A DNA stretch of 13,326 bases from CAZHWT01 sp964536215 (GTDB taxonomy: Bacteria; Patescibacteriota; CAZHWT01), in contig CAZHWT010000035.1 of NCBI GenBank assembly GCA_964536215.1, forward strand, positions 1 through 13,326, in the 5' to 3' direction. The position numbers and the translations under genes were made by a program. Positions 5,611 to 12,044 of the stretch are shown here, in pieces (position 1 is the stretch's first letter; every line of letters starts with the position of its first letter). The notes beneath the pieces are model-generated. The model saw only the letters and a list, made by a program, of their open reading frames with translations, made no database searches and was not told the DNA's origin.

Positions 5611-5649
5611 ACAACAAACAAAAAAGCCGGGCTTTTTAAGGCCCGGCTT
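5610..5649 (-). terminator. Rho-independent terminator of the RNase J gene
   Basis: A 9-bp GC-rich stem AAGCCGGGC / GCCCGGCTT (5624-5632, 5641-5649) with an 8-base loop begins 5 bases after the RNase J stop codon. On the minus strand it is followed by TTTTTTGTTTG. This is a canonical intrinsic terminator and separates rnj from ftsK. Confidence 0.9.
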
Positions 5650-5654
5650 GGTTA

Positions 5655-7559
5655 TTATTTAGCTTCTAGCAACATGGGTAGAATGATGGGGGTTCTGTCG
5701 GTTTGTTGCTTGAAGTATTTGGCTAGACGATCCTGAACTCGAGATCGGATGGTTGGCCAGTCCTGATTTTTGGTCTGCTGGTCGGTGAGAGCAGTACGGA
5801 CAATAGCTTTGGCTTCGTCCATGAGCTTTTCGTTGATGCGAGCATAGATAAAGCCGCGGGTTTGTAGTTCAATCTCGCCAATGAGCTCTTTATTTTTGTT
5901 GAGCGTGGCGGCAACGATGAAGACGCCGGATTCGGAGAGTTGTTGGCGGTCGGCAATGACGACTTCGCCGACGTCTCCGACGCCGAGTCCATCAACCAAG
6001 ACTCCATTGTAAGGATGCTTTTGGCCTAATTTGGCGTGACCTTGGTTGTCGAAGAGAACTTCTTGACCGGCTTCGACAATAAAGATGTTGTCCTGCGGGT
6101 AACCCATGGCTTGAGCCATTTGGCCGTAGGCTTTGAGTTGACGAGCCATACCAGAAATAGGCATGAGGAACTTGGGTTTAGTTAGTCCAATCGTGGTTTT
6201 GAGCTCTTCGGCAGCAGCGTGACCGGATACATGAAGGTTATTTAAGATGTCTGAGTACGCTACTTTGGCGCCTAGCTCAGTTAGTTCGTCGATAATGCCG
6301 TAAATACTGTCTTCGCTACCAGGAATTGGGTCGGCCGAGAAAACGACCAAGTCATTTTCCTTGATGGCAAAGAGTTTGTGTTGGCCGGCGGTTAGGCGGG
6401 CCAGGGCGGAGCCTTCTTGACCATAGGCTCCAGTCAGAACGATGAGCTGCTGGTTGTCGGGCAGGTTGCCAATGGCAGTGTCGCGAACGATAACTCCATC
6501 AGGAATTTGGGCGTAGCCTAAACGGGTGGCAATGCCCATGACGTTTTCGATGCTGCGGCCGGCAAAGGCAACTTTGCGATTGTAACGCATGGCGACATTA
6601 ATAGCCTGCTGAATACGAGTAACGTTGGACGAAATAGTGGTTAAGAAAATGCGGCCTTTGGCGTGGCGCATTTCGTTGTCTAGTCGGTCTTCGACGACAG
6701 CTTCAGAAGGAGTGTAGCCGGGCTTTTCGATGCGCAGGCAGTCGGACATGAGGGCTAATACACCTTCGCCGCCAGCTTGAGCCAATTTGTCGACTTCGAT
6801 TATGGTACCGTCGACGCTGGTCCAGTCGTATTTGTAGTCGCCGGTATGGACGGTGGTACCGACTGGAGTCTTGATGATGTAGCCAAAGGTATCAGGAATG
6901 GAGTGATTGACTCGGAAGGGCTTGAAGGTGAAAGGACCAAAGGTGTATTCCTTATCAGGCTCAATCTCATTTAACTCTTGCTTGACGCCGAATTCGGTAA
7001 ACTTGTACTTGATCAACTCCAGAGCGAAGCGAGGAGCGTAAATGGGCACATTTAGCTTGGGAGCCAAGTAGGGAGTGGCGCCAATGTGATCTTCGTGACC
7101 GTGAGTAATAACCAGAGCCTTGATGCGATGGAGCTTGTCTTTGAGGTAAGTAATGTCGGGGAGGACGATGTCGATACCCAGCAGTTCCTCAGATGGGAAG
7201 CCCATGCCGCAGTCGACGAGGACAATGTCCTCACCGTATTCGTAGGCGAACATGTTTTGAGTGACGATGCCATTACCGCCTAGGGGAAGGACTTTTAGAA
7301 CTTTGTCATTGCTATTAAAGGCGCCGGTTTGGGCTGTGGCTATGACTGGTTGTGGGGTGGCTGGGCGTGGTCGATTGGCTGGGCGGGATGACTGGGAACG
7401 ATTATTGGCACCCTGACGAACCGGTCCATTGGATCGGTTGGTTTGACCGGCTGGCCGATTAGATCGGTTTGGCGTAGGTCGGGACTGATTATTTGATTGA
7501 TTACTTTTTGGTTGTGACTGACCTGTTTTATCGGTCGGTCGCTTGAAAAATTGTGGCAT
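5655..7559 (-). CDS. rnj: Ribonuclease J (metallo-beta-lactamase/beta-CASP)
   Basis: This 634-residue RNase J would be a 5'-to-3' exo- and endonuclease central to mRNA decay and rRNA processing. Residues 1-85 are a disordered Asn/Gln/Arg/Pro/Ser tail absent from the usual ~555-aa enzymes. The catalytic metal ligands are present: HGHEDH at 153-158, NHSIPD with H219, and HTGD with D241. The beta-CASP HVSGH is at 443-447. Two expected residues differ. The SNxHR motif is SNVTR (311-315), and the motif-C His of PIHGE is Ser (PISG, S469). The C-terminal domain (about 510-634) carries the usual QTRGFIY segment (566-572). I recall Patescibacterial RNase J proteins with PIGG at this place, so this is probably a clade variant rather than a dead enzyme. 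No clear Shine-Dalgarno; weak AGGA 12 bases upstream. A canonical terminator follows. Confidence 0.92.
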   Translation of the reverse strand: MPQFFKRPTDKTGQSQPKSNQSNNQSRPTPNRSNRPAGQTNRSNGPVRQGANNRSQSSRPANRPRPATPQPVIATAQTGAFNSNDKVLKVLPLGGNGIVTQNMFAYEYGEDIVLVDCGMGFPSEELLGIDIVLPDITYLKDKLHRIKALVITHGHEDHIGATPYLAPKLNVPIYAPRFALELIKYKFTEFGVKQELNEIEPDKEYTFGPFTFKPFRVNHSIPDTFGYIIKTPVGTTVHTGDYKYDWTSVDGTIIEVDKLAQAGGEGVLALMSDCLRIEKPGYTPSEAVVEDRLDNEMRHAKGRIFLTTISSNVTRIQQAINVAMRYNRKVAFAGRSIENVMGIATRLGYAQIPDGVIVRDTAIGNLPDNQQLIVLTGAYGQEGSALARLTAGQHKLFAIKENDLVVFSADPIPGSEDSIYGIIDELTELGAKVAYSDILNNLHVSGHAAAEELKTTIGLTKPKFLMPISGMARQLKAYGQMAQAMGYPQDNIFIVEAGQEVLFDNQGHAKLGQKHPYNGVLVDGLGVGDVGEVVIADRQQLSESGVFIVAATLNKNKELIGEIELQTRGFIYARINEKLMDEAKAIVRTALTDQQTKNQDWPTIRSRVQDRLAKYFKQQTDRTPIILPMLLEAK

Positions 7560-7623
7560 AAGTTATTTTTCCTATTTTCTGCTTCGATCGAAGTCGAAGA
7601 TGGTGTTACTTTTTCCATTTGTA

Positions 7624-7746
7624 GTTTATTTTACTAGTGCAAAGAGTAGAGCTGCTAGTGCAAAATCACAACTTAAAGCGCAAAGTTGGATGTGGCTTTT
7701 ACTTTTAAACTGTGGTTTTGCACTTTACTCTTTACACTTTGTGTTT
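7624..7746. repeat. Palindromic word repeat upstream of rnj
   Basis: Between the lon-like gene and rnj the words GTGCAAAGAGTA and its complement TACTCTTTGCAC recur. Arms GTGCAAAATCACA (7658-7670) and TGTGGTTTTGCAC (7711-7723) pair over 12 of 13 positions around a 40-base loop. Outer AGAGTA/TACTCT words can extend the stem. No remnant of a Lon protease domain was found in this spacer. Confidence 0.65.
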
Positions 7747-7752
7747 TCTCTC

Positions 7753-8886
7753 CTACCAATTTGGCAAGAATTGTTTCACATTTTGGGTGGTGATGTGAAA
7801 CTGGGTGGTGTTATGGGCAATCATTTGTAGGGCAATTTTGCGGACAATACCGTTGATGGTGCGTTCCATAGTGCGGATTCCGGCGTCAAAGCCTAAGGGC
7901 CGAACAAGCATGGGCCAGACAGCGTCTTCTATACTGATGTTGCTGGCGGAGATGTTGGCAAATTGCAATTGGCGAGGGAATAAATATTCCCTGGCTATGT
8001 GGATTTTCTCTTGATCTGTGTAGCCGGGCATTTGGATAATCTCCAAACGGTCAAGAACAGCGTTGGCAATGCCATTGGTGTTATTGGCTGAGGCTAGGAA
8101 TAGAACCCGAGATAGATTAAAGGGGTAATCGACGAAGGCGTCGCTAAAGGCGTTGTTTTGCTCGGGGTCGAGTAATTCTAGTAGTACGCCCATAATTTCA
8201 GCTCGGGCTGACTCAGCCGTACGGTCAATTTCGTCCAACAGGATGACTGGGTTTTTAACCTGGACGCGGCGGAGAGACTTGATGATTTGGCCTGGTTCAG
8301 CAGAAGGTAGGCTCCGCTCTCGACCACGTAGTTGGAATGAAGTTCCCATGCCTCCCATAGGTATGCGGATAAATGGCCGCTCGAGAGCTTGGGCAATTGA
8401 GGCGGCAATAGAGGTTTTTCCAATACCAGGTAAGCCGACAAAACAGAGAATTGGCGATCGGGCCACTAAGTCCTGATCCTGCGATTGGCTTTGCAAAGTG
8501 AGGACGGATAGATATTCCAAAATTCGCTGCTTGATAGGGATAAGGCCATAGTGGTTTTGGTTGAGTACTGTTTGGGCATGGCGTAAATCTAGGTTGTCCT
8601 GATGCGTTTTATGCCATGGCAAACTGGTAATCCAGTCAATATAGTTGACCATTTCCTCGTAGGCGGACAAGTATCCGACTTGAGATGAAGAGCGATTAAG
8701 TCGGACGAGCATTCCTTGCACCTGAGCGTCTAGCTCTGGAGGGAGTTGAGCTGCTTGCGTGCGACTGAGCAAATCTTGGATTTCCTGACTGATAGGAGAA
8801 TCCACAGTTGTTTGTAAAGGTGCGTTCGTAGTATCAGTTGATACCGAACCACTATTTGACGGCAAAGGGGCAGTTTGGGCGTCCAT
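7753..8886 (-). CDS. Lon-type AAA+ ATPase lacking the protease domain
   Basis: The 377-residue protein matches the middle of Lon (La). A Ser/Thr/Gln-rich tail (1-33) replaces the N-terminal substrate domain. The Lon helical segment follows (48-128; YIDWITSLPW, DNLDLRHAQTVL, HYGLIPIKQRILEYL). The AAA+ module has Walker A GLPGIGKTS (151-159), Walker B VILLDEID (214-221), LLDPEQNNAFSD (238-249), sensor 1 ASANN (265-269), Arg finger R280 and sensor 2 GIRTMERTI (336-344). It stops at FLPNW, the point where the linker to the Ser-Lys protease domain begins in Lon. Full-length Lon is about 770-810 aa, so both ends are missing and no protease coding is seen downstream. It may be an unfoldase or chaperone, or may work with a protease encoded elsewhere. 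An extended -10 promoter sits 6 bases from the ATG. Confidence 0.88.
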   Translation of the reverse strand: MDAQTAPLPSNSGSVSTDTTNAPLQTTVDSPISQEIQDLLSRTQAAQLPPELDAQVQGMLVRLNRSSSQVGYLSAYEEMVNYIDWITSLPWHKTHQDNLDLRHAQTVLNQNHYGLIPIKQRILEYLSVLTLQSQSQDQDLVARSPILCFVGLPGIGKTSIAASIAQALERPFIRIPMGGMGTSFQLRGRERSLPSAEPGQIIKSLRRVQVKNPVILLDEIDRTAESARAEIMGVLLELLDPEQNNAFSDAFVDYPFNLSRVLFLASANNTNGIANAVLDRLEIIQMPGYTDQEKIHIAREYLFPRQLQFANISASNISIEDAVWPMLVRPLGFDAGIRTMERTINGIVRKIALQMIAHNTTQFHITTQNVKQFLPNW

Positions 8887-8892
8887 TAGCTT

Positions 8893-8901
8893 AGTATACC
8901 A
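8893..8901 (-). promoter_or_regulatory. Extended -10 giving a leaderless lon-like transcript
   Basis: The minus strand reads TGGTATACT (TGn plus TATACT, 5/6 to TATAAT), and only 6 bases (AAGCTA) separate the -10 from the ATG. Initiation 7 bases downstream of the -10 would fall on the A of the start codon, i.e. a leaderless mRNA. This agrees with the absence of a Shine-Dalgarno. No good -35 is seen. Confidence 0.5.
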
Positions 8902-8936
8902 TTATGCTTTGGCGCAAAATGAGAAGGAAGAAGTTT

Positions 8937-9006
8937 GAATACCGAAACAAGATTGAATAACGAAGTTAGAACTGACTTCTTGTTTATTCTGCTTGTTTCG
9001 ATATTC
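8937..9006. repeat. Long imperfect hairpin between pnp and lon-like
   Basis: The outer arms 8937-8951 and 8992-9006 pair at 14 of 15 positions (core CCGAAACAAG/CTTGTTTCG). A 6-bp stem GAATAA/TTATTC (8955-8960, 8984-8989) and an inner 5-bp stem GAAGT/ACTTC (8962-8966, 8975-8979) follow. The words GAATAACGAAG belong to the same type as those at 5527-5610. It lies about 22 bases after the pnp stop and lacks a strong T-tract, so it may be a 3'-end structure for pnp mRNA. Confidence 0.75.
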
Positions 9007-9028
9007 TCATTTCTATTCTATTTTGGGC

Positions 9029-11230
9029 TTAGCGTCGACGCTTGATCCATTCGGCCTGTTGGTCGTCGTTAGCTGGCTGACTCTTAGCTTCAGTTTGAGG
9101 CTGAGCTGGCTGCGTCTTTTCGGCTGGAGTGGCGGCTGGAGCATCAGTCTTAGGAAGCAAGATTTTGCGAGATAAGTTGATGCGGCCCTGGTCGTCGATC
9201 TTGATGACTTTGACCTTGACGGCGTCGCCGACTTTGACCACGTCTTCGACTTTGTCAACGCGGCGGTTTTCTAGCTCCGAAATGTGGACAAGACCATCTT
9301 TGCCTGGAGCGATTTCAACAAAAGCGCCAAAATCCATTAAGCGGACAACTTTACCAGCGTATTCCTGACCTACTTCTGGTTCTAGAGTAAGAGCTTTAAT
9401 CCATTCGACGGCTTTTTTGAGACCTTCTGGCTTTTCGCTACTGACAGCTACTGAACCGTCGTCGCTTATGTCGATTTGGGCGCCAGTTTCGTCGATAATC
9501 TTGTTAATCATTTTGCCGCCCGGCCCGATAACGACACCAATTAGCTTAGGGTTAATTTTGATCATTTCGACGCGTGGAGCATACTCAGACATTTGGGAAG
9601 TTTGGCTGATAGTCTTGAGCATTTCGCCTAAGATGTGGGCTCGGCCTTCTTTAGATTGAGCCAAGGCTTCTTGGAGGATTTGCTGAGAAATACCAGTAAT
9701 CTTAAGATCTAGCTGTAGGGCGGTAATACCTTTGGCGGTACCGGCGACCTTAAAGTCCATGTCGCCCATAAAGTCTTCGATGCCCTGGATGTCGCTGAGG
9801 ATGACGTAATCGTTACCATCAGTAATGAGGCCCATGGCAATACCGGACACAGGGGCGCTGATAGGCACACCAGCATTCATAAGAGACATGGTGGAGCCGC
9901 AGACGGAACCCATTGAGGAGGAGCCGTTGGATGATAACGTTTCAGATACCACGCGGATGGCGTACGGGAAATCGATCTCGGATGGGATGACCGGTACTAA
10001 GGCTCGTTCAGCCAGAGCACCATGGCCGATTTCGCGGCGGCCAACTGAGCCGATGCGGCGGACTTCACCGACTGAGTAAGGCGGGAAGTTGTAGTGGTGC
10101 ATGTACCGCTTAGTTGATTCGCCGAACATACCATCAATGGTCTGAGCCAAGGATGTTGAGGCGAGGGTAGCTACGGACAAGACCTGAGTCTGGCCGCGAG
10201 TGAATAGGGCGGAACCATGGGTGCGAGGCAAAACGCCGACTTGAGTCCAAATTGGTCGAACTTCGGTGGGCTTGCGGCCGTCAACGCGGACCTTTTTAGC
10301 CAGAATCATGGTGCGGATTTGCTTTTTAATAGCCTTGTCGACGACGTCGGCCATTTCTCGATTAGTGGCGCGGTCGGCAAATTGGGCAAAGACTTCTTTG
10401 GTAAAGTCGGAAACAGCGTCCTCTCGAGACATTTTATCTGGAGTCAGAAGGCTAGTACCAATGTTGGCGTCAACGTATTTGGTGATCTCGGCGGCCAATT
10501 CGTCGTCGACACCCTTCGATTCGTAGGTGAATTTGGGTTTGCCAGCTTTGGTAACAAATTCCTCAATTAGTTTAACGACCTGCTGAATTTGGTGATGACC
10601 TTGGGCCATGGCTTCGAGCATTTCTTCTTCGGTAATTTCTTGGGCGCCAGCTTCAATCATAGAAACGGCAGCGTTGGAGCCTGATAGGGTTAATTCTAGA
10701 AGAGAAGTGTCCTTGTCTTGGTTGGAAGGGTTAACGATATATTGCTTATCTGGTGAATAGCCCATGCGGACGGCTCCAATGGGGCCTTTCCAAGGAATGT
10801 CGGAAATGGCTAGAGCGGCTGAAGTGGCAATAATGCTTAAGATATCGGGGTCGTTCTGTTCGTCGATAGATAAGACGGTGACAATGACCTGGACCTCGTT
10901 AAAGAAGTCTTTGGGGAAGTACGGTCTGATTGATCGATCGATGATTCGAGCCGAAAGAGTCGCTCCTTCAGAAGGACGGCCTTCGCGCTTGATAAACCGG
11001 GAGGTGGAGATGCGACCACCGGCGTAGAGTCGTTCGGCGTATTCTACGGTGAGCGGAAAAAAGTCGATATCATCCCGACCTTCGGCGCTACAAACAGAGG
11101 CTAATACGACGGTATCGCCATACTGAGCCAGAACGGCGCCGCCGGCTTGTTCGGCTACTCGGCCAGTTTCGAGCGATAGTTTTCGCCCGGCAATATCCGT
11201 TTCGACACGGATGGGTTTTGGTTCAAACAT
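9029..11230 (-). CDS. pnp: Polynucleotide phosphorylase
   Basis: This 733-residue PNPase would degrade RNA 3'-to-5' by phosphorolysis as a trimer. The first RNase PH domain is at about 6-145 (RLYAGGRISTSRFIKREGRP at 67-86; IDRSIRPYFP at 97-106). A helical linker follows, then the second PH domain (about 320-550) with NFPPYSVGE (381-389), RVVSETLSSNGSSSMGSVCG (426-445) and the catalytic D486, D492 and K494 in EDFMGDMDFK. A KH domain (about 555-615, GPGGK at 569-573) and an S1 domain (620-690) complete it. The C-terminus (693-733) is a Pro/Gln/Ala linker ending EWIKRRR. I chose the ATG at 11230 because the conserved start MFEPKPIRVETDIAGR begins there. The frame stays open to a TTG at 11311, but those 27 residues look like leader. 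No Shine-Dalgarno. Confidence 0.95.
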   Translation of the reverse strand: MFEPKPIRVETDIAGRKLSLETGRVAEQAGGAVLAQYGDTVVLASVCSAEGRDDIDFFPLTVEYAERLYAGGRISTSRFIKREGRPSEGATLSARIIDRSIRPYFPKDFFNEVQVIVTVLSIDEQNDPDILSIIATSAALAISDIPWKGPIGAVRMGYSPDKQYIVNPSNQDKDTSLLELTLSGSNAAVSMIEAGAQEITEEEMLEAMAQGHHQIQQVVKLIEEFVTKAGKPKFTYESKGVDDELAAEITKYVDANIGTSLLTPDKMSREDAVSDFTKEVFAQFADRATNREMADVVDKAIKKQIRTMILAKKVRVDGRKPTEVRPIWTQVGVLPRTHGSALFTRGQTQVLSVATLASTSLAQTIDGMFGESTKRYMHHYNFPPYSVGEVRRIGSVGRREIGHGALAERALVPVIPSEIDFPYAIRVVSETLSSNGSSSMGSVCGSTMSLMNAGVPISAPVSGIAMGLITDGNDYVILSDIQGIEDFMGDMDFKVAGTAKGITALQLDLKITGISQQILQEALAQSKEGRAHILGEMLKTISQTSQMSEYAPRVEMIKINPKLIGVVIGPGGKMINKIIDETGAQIDISDDGSVAVSSEKPEGLKKAVEWIKALTLEPEVGQEYAGKVVRLMDFGAFVEIAPGKDGLVHISELENRRVDKVEDVVKVGDAVKVKVIKIDDQGRINLSRKILLPKTDAPAATPAEKTQPAQPQTEAKSQPANDDQQAEWIKRRR

Positions 11231-11279
11231 ACAGTTTGGTTTGTGAGAAAGATCTGACGGGAACTGGTAAGGGTTGAAA

Positions 11280-11305
11280 GAAAATGCGAGTGAGGACACA
11301 TTTTC
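11280..11305 (-). other. Hairpin in the pnp leader
   Basis: Arms GAAAATG and CATTTTC (11280-11286, 11299-11305) pair perfectly around a 12-base loop, about 50 bases before the pnp ATG. In E. coli the pnp leader hairpin is the site of autoregulation. Whether this one has such a role is inference. Confidence 0.5.
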
Positions 11306-11343
11306 TGCCAAACTTTACCACACCCGGAATGACTTTTCTCAGG

Positions 11344-11361
11344 AGGCTTCCTTTGGAGCCT
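11344..11361 (-). other. Second hairpin in the pnp leader
   Basis: AGGCTTC / GGAGCCT folds into a 7-bp stem (one wobble pair on one strand) with a 4-base loop, about 115 bases before the pnp ATG. No T-tract follows it on the minus strand, so it does not look like an attenuator. Confidence 0.45.
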
Positions 11362-11526
11362 TAGGGGTTATTAGTTATTGGTTACTTAGTTACTTGGCAG
11401 GTTACAGTTTACGGTTTGCAGTTAGGTCGTTTGTTAGTTCGTCTATTCGCTAATTCGTAAAAACTATAAACTATACACTATAAACTAAAAACTATTCGTA
11501 GCTGTTATTTGTACTTAGTCGCCTTT

Positions 11527-11532
11527 ATTATA
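11527..11532 (-). promoter_or_regulatory. Candidate pnp -10
   Basis: A perfect TATAAT on the minus strand sits between rpsO and pnp. The region 17 bases upstream (TGTACT) matches TTGACA at only 3 of 6 positions. It is plausible as a separate pnp promoter; weak without transcript data. Confidence 0.35.
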
Positions 11533-11621
11533 CAGGGCGTGGGGCGATTAGTACAGTGATAGACCTGTATTGAGCAGGTTTCTACGAGACCACTGGTTTT
11601 CAAAGATGAAGAATGGCAACC

Positions 11622-11888
11622 TTATTGTTTGAGGTTGAGTTTGGTAAGGATGGTCTTGTAGCGCTCGGCGTCTTTTTTGGTTAAATAGCGCAGCAATCGG
11701 CGGCGTTTGCCGACCATTTGCAGTAAGCCACGACGAGAGTGGTCGTCCTGAGCGTGCTCTTTAAGATGTTCGGTTAAACGAGCAATCTTCTCAGTTAAGA
11801 GCGCAATCTGTACCTCAGGAGAACCGGTGTCAGCTTCGTTGGTCTTATATTCAGCAATGATGCTGTTTTTGGCGTCTTTTTTTAGCAT
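11622..11888 (-). CDS. rpsO: 30S ribosomal protein S15
   Basis: This 88-residue protein has the usual S15 length. It carries the family signature: DTGSPEVQIALLTEKI (20-35), LTEHLKEH (38-45) and DHSRRGLLQMVGKRRRLLRYL (49-69), ending with the helix RYKTILTKLNL. S15 binds the three-way junction of the central domain of 16S rRNA early in 30S assembly. It precedes pnp, a widely conserved order. There is no Shine-Dalgarno before the ATG. Instead a stable hairpin lies 11 bases upstream, and a good promoter about 110 bases upstream gives a leader of roughly 100 bases, consistent with the autogenous control by S15 known in other bacteria. Confidence 0.97.
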   Translation of the reverse strand: MLKKDAKNSIIAEYKTNEADTGSPEVQIALLTEKIARLTEHLKEHAQDDHSRRGLLQMVGKRRRLLRYLTKKDAERYKTILTKLNLKQ

Positions 11889-11891
11889 AAT

Positions 11892-11918
11892 ATGTTGGTG
11901 CGCCGTAGCGCCTTACAT
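11892..11918 (-). other. UNCG-tetraloop hairpin in the rpsO leader
   Basis: On the minus strand GCGC-UACG-GCGC (11900-11911) forms a 4-bp GC stem closed by a cUACGg (UNCG class) tetraloop. An outer AUGU/ACAU helix (11915-11918, 11892-11895) and an asymmetric internal loop lie below it. It sits just before the rpsO start codon, where a Shine-Dalgarno would be expected. It is a candidate S15-binding or translation-control element. Confidence 0.55.
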
Positions 11919-11994
11919 GTATTGTAACGTATGTACTTGGAGTATGACAAGGAGTAAAGCCCTAATCAGCACTCAAGCGTCGATGCACTGGAGT

Positions 11995-12023
11995 ATTCTA
12001 TCAGATATCTTTTTAAATTGCAA
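11995..12023 (-). promoter_or_regulatory. rpsO promoter
   Basis: TTGCAA (12018-12023; 4/6 to TTGACA) and TAGAAT (11995-12000; 5/6 to TATAAT) are 17 bases apart, with an extended -10 TGA directly before TAGAAT. This is the best promoter of the window. It lies 22 bases past the end of the DHH gene and gives a leader of about 100 bases. Confidence 0.7.
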
Positions 12024-12044
12024 CCTGTAGTTGTTTTAATAGTC

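Larger units (their letters stand above)
11231..11621. other. 391-base non-coding spacer between rpsO and pnp
   Basis: No gene is seen. On the minus strand it holds, in order, a 7-bp hairpin (11561-11581), a TATAAT (11527-11532), a long run of drifting words (about 11365-11500: AGTTTATAG, ACTATAAACT, GTTACTTAGTTACTTGG), and two hairpins close to pnp (11344-11361 and 11280-11305). If the TATAAT is used, pnp has a leader of about 290 bases. Confidence 0.7.

Noticed and set aside
5412..5621. 69-codon minus frame in the rnj-ftsK spacer
   Set aside because: It starts at the RNase J terminator and runs through drifting repeats; no family resemblance.
7560..7752. Decayed Lon protease domain downstream of the ATPase
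   Set aside because: All frames of the 190-base spacer were scanned for the Ser-Lys dyad context and none was found; the spacer is repeat words.
7543..7830. 95-codon hydrophobic '+' frame spanning the rnj start, spacer and lon-like end
   Set aside because: It overlaps two real genes antisense and is open only because the spacer words lack stops in this frame; no good ribosome binding site.
11231..11311. N-terminal extension of PNPase from a TTG codon
   Set aside because: The conserved PNPase start begins at the ATG at 11230; the extension lies over a leader hairpin and has no ribosome binding site.
11561..11581. Terminator of rpsO
   Set aside because: The 7-bp hairpin AGACCTG/CAGGTTT is not followed by a T-tract on the minus strand, so read-through into pnp cannot be excluded.
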